Positions 36,151 through 49,097 of a DNA stretch of 64,000 nucleotides are shown here, piece by piece (within the stretch, counting starts at the first letter, position 1; the number at the start of each line of letters is the position of its first letter). The stretch covers positions 4,490,771-4,554,770 of the forward strand of contig JBCFYV010011135.1 in the NCBI GenBank assembly GCA_039000515.1. The letters are read 5' to 3'. The DNA is from Timema cristinae. Lineage: Eukaryota > Arthropoda > Insecta > Phasmatodea > Timematidae. A program made the translations under genes and the position numbers. A model generated the notes under the pieces. The model worked only from the letters and a program-made list of their open reading frames with translations, was not told the origin of the DNA and did no database searches.

Positions 36151-37530
36151 AAAGGGTAACACCCCCTCACTTTATTGCATCATTTTGTAAACATGTATGG
36201 ACTTTTTTTAGTCCTAAAATATATATAAATATATTAAGAATAGTATCAAAATGTAAACTTATAAATTAAACTTCGTGATAAAACTGTTTTAGAAAATTAA
36301 TAATGTTTCTTTAAAATAAATGAGAAGCATAGTTTAGATTACGAAATTACAAGTAGATACCACGTGAAGTTAAAAAACAACAGGTTTTTCTAGTTTCAGA
36401 AGAACTGAGGTTATATTTAACTAGATCTTCCACACAAATCAACTTTCCCTTTCATTAACCCCTTTTCTCCATTTAGTACTCAGAGTTATTCTTTGTGTTA
36501 ACAATACTGTGTTAATACCTAATAAAGGTTCACACTGTTTAAGATGCATTGAGCTATGTATGATAACATTGAATTGTTTATACAGCTTGTAGAAATTGTA
36601 TCATTTTAATCGTCCACGTTCCGTATTTTTCTCCAAGTGGGTTTGAAAGATATAAAATTAAAATCTCTGGTTTCTAAGAATTAAATACAATAATGAAAAT
36701 TCACTTTTTCAGTTCTGTACAGTCACACTTGAAATATGAGATACCACAACATGAGAAAATATGGGCATTTCTAGACTTTTCTTTCTTCTGATAAATACAT
36801 ACTCTATTATAATTGATTAATATTTGAAAAAAAGTTTATCTTGGTCTATGTTAACCAACAAATTGACATCAACCATAGAAATATAATCTTTCTCCTAGTT
36901 GTGAGCATCAAGGTGTACATATTTTCATCCATGGACCATAAAAAATATATTAGTTATCACTGTTCTTTATAACTTAATTATGTGGTTCAGCTGACGGAGA
37001 ATACATGCAGGAAGTTATAGGTTCATGTTAAATGTTTATAGATTTGTAACTAATCTTCAAATAACACGTGTTTCAACATCCCTGCTTGAACAATATGTCT
37101 TATATGTGGAAGTTTTTAGTAATAAATGATAGAAACAGTAGCTCTCTCAACAACTGGGTAATATCTGTAAAAAGAGAACCAGAAACCGACATATAAAATA
37201 ATGCGTAAAGTCAACTCACAAACTCTTTAAAATAATTTGAAACTAATTTTATATTAGGAAACTGCTTTGCATTGACGTTACTAAAAAAATAAATGTAATA
37301 GTTGATTAAAACCAAGTGTTGAGTTTTGTCTCAACCAATATTGAGAGTGTCAGGACATTTATTATCCACTAGACAATTTAATGTTTCGAGCAGATGCTTA
37401 CAGATTTAGTATCAGTCTATTTAACAAACAACAGCATAGAAGAATAAACTGACAAAAGTCAAAGATAAATTATATATACTGAATCCATAAATGTTACAGA
37501 TTTACTCTAGATAGATAGTATGTAACGTAA
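36150..37530. other. Non-coding AT-rich stretch
   Basis: No gene, RNA or repeat recognised before the tandem array. Confidence 0.4.
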
Positions 37531-37544
37531 CTAAACTCGGTTAC

Positions 37545-38468
37545 AGTCTTTTACATGACTGATTACACCATGAGCCTATCTTATTAGCTTCACCATAGTA
37601 GAACGCAATAATATAAAAGTCTTACCTTGACTAATTATTAACTACACTATGAGCCTATCTTATTAGCTATACCATATCAGAACGCAGTAAGGTAAAAGTC
37701 TTACCTTGAATGATTAGTGATTACACTATGAAAATATCTTATTAGCTGCACTATAATAGAATCAAGAAAGGTAAAGTCTTACCCTGTCTGTATACACTAT
37801 GAACATATCTTATTAGCTGCACCATAGTAGAAAGCAGTAGGTAGAAATCTTACCTTGAATGATTGGTGATTACACTATAACCCTATCTTATTAGCTGCAC
37901 CATAGTAGAACACAATAAGATATAAGTCTTACCTTGAATGATTCTACTATGACCCTATCTTATAAACAACACCATAGTGGAACCAAGGATGTTAGCATTC
38001 TTACCTTGACTGATTCTACTATGGCCCTATATTATAAACTACACATATTGAAATCAAGTATGTCAGCTTTCTTACCTTGACTGTTTCTACTATGGCCCTA
38101 TATTATAAACTACACCATAGTGTAACCAAGCATGTTAGCATTCTTACCTTGACTGATTCTACTATGGCCCTATGTTATAAACTACACATAGTGGAACCAA
38201 GCATGTCAGCTTTCTTACCTTGACTGATTCTACTATGGCCCTATATTATAAACTACACATAGTGGAACCAAGCATGTCAGCTTTCTTACCTTGACTGATT
38301 CTACTATGGCCCTATATTATAAACTACACATATTGAAATCAAGTATGTCAGCTTTCTTACCTTGACTGTTTCTACTATGGCCCTATATTATAAACTACAC
38401 CATAGTGGAACCAAGCATGTTAGCATTCTTACCTTGACTGATTCTACTATGGCTCTATGTTATAAACT
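37545..38468. repeat. Tandem array, period about 72 bp, running into the gap
   Basis: About a dozen units carry cttaccttgactgattctac, tatggccctatattataaac and accatagtggaaccaag. Left units are more divergent and right units nearly identical. On the minus strand each unit has TCAAGGTAAG, a perfect splice-donor consensus, and within each unit actatgg and ccatagt can pair as a hairpin. The array is cut by the run of Ns, so its true length is unknown. Confidence 0.9.
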
Positions 38469-38568
38469 NNNNNNNNNNNNNNNNNNNNNNNNNNNNNNNN
38501 NNNNNNNNNNNNNNNNNNNNNNNNNNNNNNNNNNNNNNNNNNNNNNNNNNNNNNNNNNNNNNNNNNNN
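38469..38568. other. Assembly gap of exactly 100 N
   Basis: A run of 100 Ns, a conventional placeholder for a gap of unknown size. It separates the tandem array from the start of copy 2. Confidence 1.
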
Positions 38569-38749
38569 AGTCAAATTTTTACCATAATGATCGTTATTAT
38601 AAAATATTTAATGGGGGAATGGGCTTTGGATCACGATATATGCCTTATGTTCCGCAATATGTCTGTACCACATAACAAAAACCTCTAAAATTAACGCTAT
38701 ACCCAAATTTTTTTAATACAAACTTAAAATAATTAGAGAAAAATAAATT

Positions 38750-38991
38750 TTTCTAGCACCCATTTTACTCGGTTGGGATACTGTTTGTGTAAACTACGAA
38801 TTTGTTTTAGATTTAGAAGGTTATTAATGGGGATATGTAACCACATTAGCGGGGGAGAGAGAGAGTGGAAAAACAATTGAAGGAAAACCACCCTTAGTAC
38901 ACCTAACTATGATTCGAACCTCGATATAACCGTCATCGGAAGTCTAGTCTAACATTATAGTAGCGCGTTACACCACGTGGACACCGGAGTG
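38750..38991 (-). mobile_element. tRNA-headed SINE (minus), copy 2
   Basis: Counterpart of 11,950-12,204. The tail part is damaged by small deletions close to the contig start. Confidence 0.5.
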
Positions 38992-40493
38992 GGAACATTA
39001 TATTAAATCATAGGAATAAGGTGTCAATAGATGAAATTCGTTGAATACCCCGAGGCTTAAACTTTATTTAGTAGAACATTAGTTAGTAATTAGTATTATC
39101 TACAAATCGTTATTTACTTGTGAAATGCATTCTAAAATTAAAATTGCCAACATAATATCAAAACATAGGAGTAGTGATGGACTCTATCGAATGAAAATTA
39201 TCGAATATTATAATTCTTAGACTATCAAATTATTAGCTAGTATTAAAATCATTTGAATGAAAATTATTCAAATCCATTCGTGTTGTGTGCTGATCAATAG
39301 CCAGCCTTACGAATTCGAATGTATTCTAAGCTAGCCTTATAGAAAATATTCATGGCTCTTAAGGTTATTGTTACAGATCAAGACTAAAATAAAAGATAAG
39401 TTTAACACAACCAAATAGGAGCAAGAGGAATAGAGGATGAGCTATGGAGTGACCTAGATGGATAGAGATTGGGTACCAGTATCATAAGATGGCGTAGATA
39501 GCTAGACCGACAATGGAATGTTGTAGACATTTTCTCTAGTGAAATTTATATGCTTTTGGAAGGGCATGAACACACAATTTACTATGGACTGAAACGTGAC
39601 AATCACCATTATCATCAAAAATTTCTTAAGGATGACTACTCCAAATAAGCTTTATAAGTATCCAAATTACAAAAATTAAAAAAAATGCCGGATCTTATTT
39701 AAATAACTGTTAAAAGAGTATAATTTTCAATAATTCTTAAAACGAAGATCAATATATATAATATGTAGTTTCTAGAAGAGTCCAATGATCTAACTTTAAC
39801 TGGGCGAATGAGGATAGAAAGTATCTTATAAAGTTTCCCCCCCTTCCCCTTACACAAATAAAGTTCCACCACTTGTGTGTAAAATAATGTTCGTATTTAT
39901 TTGAGTTAACACTATATCATCTACTTAGGTTATATGAAATCAACCTTCCCCCTCTAAAATTAAATTCTACCTATGCCCATGACTTCAAGTCATGTTATAT
40001 ACAGTTGTCTCTTCTGAAAGATATTATCAATACCTATAAATAACAACAAAATAGTTAAAATTTTACTCCAAGCAAAAAAAAATTGTTGTATTTTTTAAAA
40101 CAAGCTTCCTATGAAAATTAAGTTATGGTATAGGAATTGCTGTCATATGTAAATCCGTATGCAAATCGAGTTTTGAAGTAACTTTTGTGTTTAGAAAGTA
40201 CATATTAAATACATAAGTCACATAAATAATCATATCACAAATTAAAAACTAGCATATATCAGTAAACACAAATGAAAATTAAGGACTGAAAACTTTAATA
40301 GATAATTTTTTGTAAAAATTTACTTTCGACTAATTTATCTTGAAACTAAAATAAATGTTAAAATCCATTTTTGAGACTCTCAGCGGCCAAAGATCCAATC
40401 TTCCGCTTTAAATAATTGCCATTTTTTCAACGTATCACTGTTCCATGATTATTTTATTTATAAACCCTATTTTTTTATTAATCGTATTACTTA

Positions 40494-40673
40494 CACTGTC
40501 TCCCCTCTCCCCCTTTTCCAGTACATACACTTCATTTACCCATGAGGAGATGATTTCATTATCCCGGAAATAGAAATTCCAGATTTCATTTCCAGCCGTT
40601 CGCATTGTTGTATGGAAGATAGAAGAACTTGCAGGGGTAAGAAGCGCTTGATATTTACACATAGCAGAACTGA
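40494..40673 (-). CDS. Candidate internal exon, unknown product (copy 2)
   Basis: Same sequence and same acceptor and donor signals as 13717-13895; the surrounding frame (40435-40692) translates identically. Confidence 0.3.
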
Positions 40674-41398
40674 CTGCGAGCAACAGTGTCACAAATACAG
40701 AACTATTCGTGGTAGCAATATTTTAATCAGAATTAGTTTAAGTAGAAAAGTATCTGTAAATTAGATATTCGTAATAAGCGGGGAGTTTTATCGAAATAAT
40801 GCGTTGTTTTATTGTATTTTTTGATTAATAAAAATGAGAGATTAGGAATGGGAAGGCCATGGGAATAAAGTTTAGAAGCGCCGGTCAGTCTTCAAGTAAG
40901 AGGAGAAAAATAGTACCAATTAAAAAAGGGAAAATGGTGGAAGAATAGAAGACGATAGAAGCATTTTATTACAAACTGACCCGGCCACATGGTGGAAACA
41001 GTTGATTATTGTGAACGAAAATGTAATGATATTTATCCGAATCTTTTATAATTTTTTTTCTTGTCTGGTAACAACAAATAAACACAGCTTACATTATAAT
41101 ATAATTTTTTCCTGCACAGTATATTAACTCAATCACTAAAAAACACTATGATGTAAACATAATTATGTACCTTAGGTTCTTGTTGAGCGTTTCCCTCGGG
41201 AACAGGTACTTCTCATCGTGTTATCAGAGGGGACATAAAATTGTATTCAGTATCACTAGGAGAAATACGTAATTAAGAACAAATCATGGTTTCCATGGTT
41301 AAGAGTATCAGGCAAACAATATTTGTGTCAAAAAGGGGAAATAATGATAATGAAGTTTCGACATTTTTTACATAATATAAAGAGTACTAGAAAAACAA

Positions 41399-41664
41399 GG
41401 GTGACCTAGTGGTCTAGGGGTAAGGTGTCAGACTTATGTGCTGGCGGCCGGGGTTCAATCCTCGGTCCCGGCACAGATTTATCTGATTTCCAAACCCTTC
41501 CTTCACCTCTGACAAGACATCTTGTTAATGTGGGGAATGCCAGGCCTCCACCGTGGTTCGGATTCCACGTTAAACTGTAGGTCATTCATTTCATCTCACA
41601 ATCACCCTACCATTACACATTAGCGTAAGTGCGTATAACCCGAATGGGTGGTAAGACGCGGTGC

Positions 41665-41701
<37 letters not shown>
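41399..41701 (+). mobile_element. Full-length tRNA-derived SINE, copy 2
   Basis: Counterpart of 14,622-14,924, with A and B boxes intact and a slightly shorter (AAT)n tail. Confidence 0.85.
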
Positions 41702-41702
<1 letters not shown>

Positions 41703-42469
41703 GAAAACAGAAGACAGAATAATATCAACTCAGAATGAAGTAGTTCTGCCATCTGTTAGATAATCTTGAGACCTTTCTAATAAACTTTAGATTACAGTTA
41801 AAGGAGGTCTCTGTCATATTTAAATTATTATTTAAAAAATAAAGTGTTTCCTCGGGTTCTCGTGAGGTTTGTGAAACGAAAGGGTTTTATTCGTGAATAT
41901 GTGTGTGATGTGATTTTTCTCTTTTGGCCCTTCTCACCTCTCCCGTATCACTCATTTATATAATTAGAAGAAATATATTAATTTTTATTTTTCTAGCATT
42001 AAGATAATTTTATACAATACAAAAAATATTATTTTGATGTCAAAATTGATAACATTCTACTATTATTACTATTGTTATTTTATATAATTATTGATGATAT
42101 CTATAAAAAGTTACAGTTTCATATTGCATGACATGGCGTAAAAATATATGCATAGTGAGTGTGACAAGCTGGTGGTGGATGTAGTTTGTTTTGCAGCTAC
42201 CATCTACAGTACATGTATTTTAGCGCAACAATGTTTTAAAATCCTCTCTCCAAGCAAATTTCCCTGAATATTATCACAAATCAAACTTTTTAATCCGGTT
42301 TTATTGGATGAAGTAACTTGTTTGTTCAGTATCTTAATACTTGTTCGAGAGTACGCATTTAATTACGCCAGTCGCGTAGATATAAGAGAGGCAGAATTTA
42401 AAAAGAATGAGTCTGCATTTACGTGAGGGTATAGTGGGAATGAATATGTTAATAGAGTACCCACAGTAC

Positions 42470-42655
42470 AGTCAACACCAGTAGTCTTGGGGTAAGGTTC
42501 TCGACTCAGGACCCGATGTTCATGGGTTCAAACCCAGATTGGGTTGAAGGGCTTTACTTGAGTGATAAAAAATCTGTAGAACATCTTTCTTTAGAGGAGA
42601 AGTAAAGACATTGGTTCATAGTAGATTGTGGCAAGTAAACGAACCCGCTAATAAA
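42470..42655 (+). mobile_element. tRNA-headed SINE with a different head, copy 2
   Basis: Counterpart of 15,700-15,895, with the same B box GGGTTCAAACCC. Confidence 0.6.
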
Positions 42656-44129
42656 TTATTTTTATTACAAACACAGGCTTTAAGACTGTACAACCCAAGC
42701 TATGATTAACTCATTCTGCATAATTCAGCAACAAAATGCTCAATAAAATCATTAGTACAAGAACTATGGAAGTCCAGGATGACAGCTTATTGCGTGTCAT
42801 TAAGTTGATTGATATGGAAACGCTTTTGAAACTAAGCTCTTGAATGTTGGCCTCACGTACCTGGACAATCGTCAATTAATCAACACATACCAAGGATCTT
42901 ACCACCCCTAACCTATCTTATAACAGAGTTATCCTCACTGGTTGTCTCAATCCCACCTCTTGTTTGCTGCTTTACTTTCTATGATTAGTTGTGGAACTGA
43001 CTACAAACCCACGTGTCTAAGAAAAACGTACTTTATTTTAATTGTAGCACTTAAGTGTGTAAAGTACTTATAATTATAAGTATCCTTCTTACCTAAACGA
43101 TGTTAGGGATATTTTACGAATAAATACCTTGGTTTTCATTAAGATCACTCATAAATAATTATCATTTTTGATTTCTAAGTTTTTATCAGCCGACCATGCA
43201 AAAAAGATAATTAAAACATAAAATAATAATAATATTAAAGAATAAAACTGGGGTAATAGAACTAATACACAAACAAAAACCATTGTAGTCATTAAAATCA
43301 ATGTGTTCTAATATACACTTCTATGTTTGTATCAAATTTTCATAATTACTAAAGAAAAATAAAACATAGAGATGAGATGAGATGTTAAAAAAAAAGGACA
43401 GAGAGAAACGGATTCTATTATTATAAGTGAAATCCATTCCCTGCATATTGTGGATATTTCCAAACATATTGAAAAAAAAGGTTAAATGAATTATCATAGA
43501 AATTCTAATTTTTGAAAAGGGTTTCAATAAATTCTCCGTTCAGATCTACTTTAACGATTTCACATATGGTAGAATTACCTGATAGCTGTTTATTCACAAT
43601 GTGCTCTTGTCAAAGAATGCTTGGATCAAAACATCGTTTTCATTTTGTTTCCTTCAATATCTTAAACAATGTTTTCTTACCAGAACATAATTGATACAAC
43701 TTTTAAAAATATTATTGTGGTATAAAATCAGTTTTAACATCTGAATAGTTTAAGGTGTTATATCAACATAGATTGCACATTATTTACAATATGATCAGGG
43801 TTTTGAATCCAGTTCAAATGTAACAGGGTCACTTTTTCTTAAAAAATAAATTTTCTCAAACCCTATATTCAAATTAGGCTTCACTTGTGTAACATTACGT
43901 TGTAATATGTTACAATTGGACCCCACCCCGTACTGACATGGACGCACGAATCGTAGTAAATCATACCCCGCTCCGATATGTACATCTCAATTAGAATCCC
44001 TACAATAGTAATCTTCTCTGTTGTAGTTCATGTAGGTTGATAAGACATAATTAAAATGCTGAACAATATATTTCACTACCATATCCAATTCAATGTTAAT
44101 AGTTTGTACGTGTACTCACCAAATATTTC

Positions 44130-44503
44130 TGCCTGTACTAGTTAGCTGCATGGCTGGCCTACGCCGGACGAACTAACGCGACGAGTGGGGCAAGCGTGTT
44201 TCAATGTATCTACAAGACGTTCCGAAGCCTTACTTGCAAATGGTGTAGACAAGAGCTCTACAACTTTGACGACGACTAGAATAACTACGATTCTGATCTC
44301 TGTGGTGAGAAGTAGGACCACCTATACAACATCGGAAGATTGAAGAAACCGGCGAATTTTCTGATTGCGCCTTGTAAATATTTGTGTACGTGACTAAATC
44401 AAGACATCATTGACGTCACCTAGCGTGTTAATGCGTATCCCACCTCCCCTTTCTGTGCAAAGAAACCACTATATAACGGCTGCGTATGTGTGGCCATATT
44501 GAC
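44130..44503 (+). promoter_or_regulatory. CRE/TATA promoter-like segment (copy 2), interrupted downstream by the retrotransposon
   Basis: Same CpG-richer segment, TGACGTCA and CTATATAAC as in copy 1. The retrotransposon begins about 30 bp after the TATA box. Confidence 0.35.
44492..44503. repeat. Target-site duplication, left arm
   Basis: ggccatattgac here and at 50195-50206. Copy 1 has one near-identical ggccaaaattgac at 17711-17723, followed by the same right flank. Confidence 0.9.
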
Positions 44504-44880
44504 AACGAAGTCTTCTCTGAGATTGCGAACCACTCGGTGCTAGATTGAGCTGTCTACTGTCTTTTTCAAGACAAATCTGCCTTTTTCAAGGCAAACTGAG
44601 CAAATTGCCTTAGAGTTTCACACTCTAAATCCCAAACACTTACACGCCACTAAACTCGGGACAGACTGTCGGAGGTAATTACTGTGGTTGATACCTAACG
44701 GTGCCAACGAAGCCACAGTAGACCGTAAAACGAGACCGGCTACGAAACAATACCTCGTAGTCGGATCTGTCTTCCGGGACCACCACACAACACACTCCCA
44801 GCCCACCCAGACTGCACAGAGGGGGGCCAAGTAGCCCTTCCACACTGGACACTAGCCTGCCCTTTTCAGGGCTGTGTGAA
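44504..44880 (+). promoter_or_regulatory. 5' UTR / internal promoter region of the retrotransposon
   Basis: Untranslated leader of 377 bp, GC-richer than the flanks, starting aacgaagtcttctctgag. Non-LTR elements of this group usually have an internal Pol II promoter in this position; no TATA box is visible. Confidence 0.5.
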
Positions 44881-46110
44881 ATGGCCACCCCAAAACAGCC
44901 GAGACAAAACCCAATAGAATCAGACATGTCATTCACATCAACCGAGGGATCAGACATGGAAGCTGACACGGACGGCCAAGGTACATTCACCTTAGCCGAC
45001 AAGCTTGGGAGAAAGCGAAAGTGCAAACTCCGACAAAACACTCACACCAAAAAAACACTGACACTGACAAACAAATTCGAGGCCCTAACAAGGGCCGCCG
45101 ACCAACATGCCACACAAGACGGACCTACACAACAAGACAAATCCGAACAACCACAGACCGACAACATCAAAAGGTACCCACCAATAGTAACACTGGGCAC
45201 ATCAAACTATAACCGAATCACGAAACTGGCCAAAGAAATGGGAAACGACATAAAAATAACATACGTGACAAATGGACTCAAAATTCACACATCAAACAGG
45301 CAAGACTACGACTTGATTCAACACTTGCTCAAGGACATGAAGCAAGAATTTCACACATACACTTTGCCAAGGGACAAACCTGTCAAAGTGGTTATCAAGG
45401 GGCTCCCTCCCAATATGGCCACTGAGGACATCCAATCAGAACTAATGGGGCTAGAATACCCCGTTACGGACGTAAGACAGTTCTCCAAAAAAACACAGGC
45501 TGACAACACGACACAAACAGTGACACTACTGCCGACCTTCCAAGTCACAATCGCTAAAAACTCACAGACATCCGACATCTACAAAATTGAGTACTTAAAC
45601 CACACGAGAGTCAAAATAGTACCATACATCCCACCCACAAACACAATAGCGCAATGCCACAGATGCCAAAGATACGGCCACACAAAGAACAATTGCCAAA
45701 ATATCCCCAGATGCGTCAAGTGTACAAATCTACACGAGACCAAAGACTGCCCCAAAAAAGAAAATACCACCCCCACCCGATGCATAAACTGTAGAGGTAG
45801 CCACACGGCTAACTACAGCAAGTGTCCAGTTTATGTGGATTTACTCGAGAAGAGAAAAGCCACTCAAGTAAACAAACAAAGTTCAAACAAACACACCCCA
45901 ACACACCAGGCGACAACAAGCAGCTTCCCCCAATTGAGACCCAGACACAACCAACCAACCAACCACAGAGGAGGCTCGTGTCCCCCCGCCACTCACAAAG
46001 AAAGACAACACAACAGCGGCCGGCATTCACCGGAGCTACGCGGCAGCAGTCCAAGGACAGCGGGCCCGCGCACAACCACAACAAGAAAACTCAATTCTGA
46101 CAGATATTAA
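44881..46110 (+). CDS. ORF1: Gag-like nucleic-acid-binding protein of the retrotransposon
   Basis: An intact 409-codon frame starting at the first ATG after the 5' UTR. The N-terminal 110 residues are polar, Thr/Gln-rich and probably disordered. A PRE_C2HC-like region follows (VKVVIKGLPPNMATEDIQSE, about residues 164-185). Three zinc knuckles come next: CHRCQRYGHTKNNC (C-x2-C-x4-H-x4-C), CVKCTNLHETKDC, and CINCRGSHTANYSKC. This PRE_C2HC plus triple-knuckle order is characteristic of Jockey-clade Gag proteins of insects. It would package element RNA with ORF2. The C-terminal 100 residues are basic and low-complexity. Confidence 0.9.
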   Translation: MATPKQPRQNPIESDMSFTSTEGSDMEADTDGQGTFTLADKLGRKRKCKLRQNTHTKKTLTLTNKFEALTRAADQHATQDGPTQQDKSEQPQTDNIKRYPPIVTLGTSNYNRITKLAKEMGNDIKITYVTNGLKIHTSNRQDYDLIQHLLKDMKQEFHTYTLPRDKPVKVVIKGLPPNMATEDIQSELMGLEYPVTDVRQFSKKTQADNTTQTVTLLPTFQVTIAKNSQTSDIYKIEYLNHTRVKIVPYIPPTNTIAQCHRCQRYGHTKNNCQNIPRCVKCTNLHETKDCPKKENTTPTRCINCRGSHTANYSKCPVYVDLLEKRKATQVNKQSSNKHTPTHQATTSSFPQLRPRHNQPTNHRGGSCPPATHKERQHNSGRHSPELRGSSPRTAGPRTTTTRKLNSDRY

Positions 46111-46259
46111 AGATCTATTAGGCCTACTAAAAGAATTAAACATTTTTAAAATAATTTCACATTTTAAACCTTATCTAGCAAGACTAAGCCAATGCGAGAA
46201 TCCCACAGACAAAATGTTCATTCTAATAGAAAGTGTGACTGAATATTTTACAAAGCAGG

Positions 46260-48937
46260 ATGACTAACGGACCAAAGACTTGGACTAAGGACATACTACG
46301 TGTTTTTATATGGAACGCGAACGGGATACTCACGCAAACTAAAGAACTGGAGGAACTTTTCAAAACCTATGGAATAGATATAGCACTAATAAATGAGACA
46401 CACCTAAACCCAAACAAAAATATCCACTTCTTGGGCTATGATATATACAGAAACGACCGACCCAACGGCAGGGAGGGGGAACTGCGGTCCTTATCAAAAA
46501 CAACCTACCACACTACCGCCACAACTACCAAAATCTACAAAACCTAGAAGCAACAGCAATCCAAGTAAATACCAAAAGCGGGAGTATCCTATTCGCAGCC
46601 ATATATAAACCACCGACTAAGACTTTACTGCAACAAGACTTGGACACAATCATTGACTCCGACAAAATATTTTTAGCAGGGGACTTAAACAGCAAACACC
46701 AAAACTGGAATAGCAGACTAACCACAAGGGACGGTAGGACACTCAACGACCACGCAGACAGAAACGACTACATAGTGATAGGGCCTGGCGAACCCACTTT
46801 TTACCCCTCAAACCCACTACAAAGACCCGATATTATAGATGTGGTCTTGACCAACATGGGGTGACGTCGGAGGAGCTAACAGTATTGAAGGAGCTGGACT
46901 CTGACCACAACCCCATGTTGTGCGAGATTACTATTAATACAGACATTGAAATAAAAGGCCTAAAACAACTAAAATCCACAAGCGACTGGGAGGGTTTTAA
47001 AAGATCACTGAATCATTCACTACCCGAGACCATCCACATAACAACAACAACAGAGGAAGCCGACGCTACACTCCAATTATTTACCAACACTGTACAGGAA
47101 GCCTACAGATCCAACACAACCTTAGAAATAGTAAGACACGACCTAAGACCCCAGCACCCGGACCTTGACTTTCTGATAGCTCAGAAAAGAGAGGCGAGGA
47201 GAGACTGGCAAAGGTACATAACCCCACACCATAGAACTGTATACAATAGACTCAGGGCACAAGTAAGGCTTAAAGTTAAACAAATAAAAACAAACAACTG
47301 GAACAACTACGTTACAGACGCCGCACTAGATTCCAGCAAAATCTGGAAAATATCAAAACAATTAAAATCTGATAAAAAAAAACAATCAGTCCCAGCCATA
47401 CACGAAGAGAACGGCATGGCTTACACAAGCTCTGAGAAAGCAGAAGCCATAGCCGTGACGCTAGAGAAACAGTTCACCCCAATGACAACCCCCAAAACCC
47501 AGACTTTGTAAGGGACGCCAATAGATCAGTAAGAACATACCTAAATAGACCCATGGCATCGCAGGCAGACCCAATAACCCTAGAAGAACTTAAATTCAAA
47601 ATAAAATGCCTCCCAAATAACAAAGCGCCAGGCCACGACCGACTGTCAAACGAAACAATCAAACAGTTTCCACCGAAAGCAACACTGATGCTTCTGCACA
47701 TATTCAATGCCCTACTCTCACTCTGTCACTTCCCGGACGTATGGAAGCTGGCGAGAATAATTACCCTCCCCAAACCTGAAAGGACCCGATGTTTCCTCAA
47801 AACAGACGGCCAATAAGTCTTCTCACCTCCCTTAGCAAATTGTTTGAAAAACTAATCCTAAAAAGACTGAACCACTTTAGTGAAACAAGAAATATCATAC
47901 CCAATCTTCAATTCGGTTTCAGGGAAAAACACTCCACTATCTATCCAGTACTAAATCTAATAGAGGACGCAACAGAAGCTTTCACAGAGAAAAAGAATAT
48001 AATAGCAATATTCCTAGACATAGAAAAAGCTTTCGACAAAGTTTGGCACACAGGTCTACTACAAAAATTAATAAATCTTGGATACCCCCAATGGCTCATA
48101 CACACAGTCGCCAGCTTTCTTGCGCGGAGAAAGTTCCAGGTAGTGATGGAGGGTTCAAAATCTAACACAAGGCAGGGGTGCCCCAGGGATCATCACTCTC
48201 ACCTCACCTGTACAACATATACATTTCCGACATTCCCACCCACGCTCAAACCAAAGTTAGACTTTTCGCAGACGACACCATGATTTACACCGTCAATAAA
48301 AACATTAACTATGCCAGTCTGGCAATACAAAGATACCTAGTGAATTTACAAAACTGGCTCACAAACTGGCGGATCAAGGTCAACGCAGCCAAATCCGCAG
48401 CTTTAATCATAAGCCGTAGAAACAAACATCTACCAGCCCCACTCATTCTATTTGACACGGAAATACCTGTGAAAAAAGAAACTAAATATTTAGGCATCAC
48501 AATAGATTCAAAATTAACCTGGATGAAACATATTGTAGCCATCAATCAGAAAGCAACAGGCAGATTCGTTCAATTATATTCACTACTTAAGGGCAGGGAG
48601 CTAACAATACACACAAAAACAATCCTATACAAATCCATGATACAGCCAATAATACTATATAACTGCCCAGCATGGAGTTATGGACCTAAGATTCCCACAA
48701 AAAAAACCTGCAAACAACACAAAACAAGATACTAAGAACAATCACTGGGGCACCATGGCGCACTAGAACCACAGACTTGCACACGATGACTAACTGTAGG
48801 CAACTCCAGGAGATATAGAAAGACCGAAACAAAAGACTGTACGAACAGACAGACAACACTCCAACGAGATAGTTAGGGACCTAGGACGCTACGACCCTGC
48901 TGAACAGAGACACTACAAACGACCCAGCCTGGCGTAG
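46260..48937 (+). pseudogene. ORF2: endonuclease and reverse transcriptase, with several single-base frameshifts
   Basis: It starts MTNGPKTWTKDILRVFIWNA. The APE-type endonuclease has WNANGI, INETHL, GDLNSKHQNWNS and, after a shift, SDHNP (46,898-46,912). The reverse transcriptase has PNNKAPGHDRL, RRPISLL, LDIEKAFDKVW (48,014-48,046), GVPQGS, the catalytic FADD (48,265-48,276) and KYLGITID. This order is that of Jockey-group non-LTR elements, which nick DNA and copy their RNA into the nick. Frame breaks lie near 46,475, 46,858, 47,480, 47,770, 48,172 and 48,695, and at least once more before the final TAG at 48,935-48,937. Most fall in or next to short homopolymers, so uncorrected long-read errors are as likely as real mutations. 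Confidence 0.88.
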
Positions 48938-49060
48938 TTGAGCTGTTAATTATACTCTAAAACTAAATTTATATAATAAAAAAAATATTTAAAAACAAAA
49001 AAACCAATAGAAAATCAAAAAATAACAAAAAAACCCTAGTTGAAAATACTAGATGATAAA

Positions 49061-49097
<37 letters not shown>

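Noticed and set aside
37545..38468. CRISPR-like array
   Set aside because: The whole 72-bp unit repeats with no unique spacers, and the context is a eukaryotic genome; it is an ordinary tandem repeat.
44679..46084. Several long minus-strand frames across ORF1 of the retrotransposon
   Set aside because: They are shadows of the plus-strand Gag ORF, produced by its A/C-rich codon use; no domain is recognisable in them.
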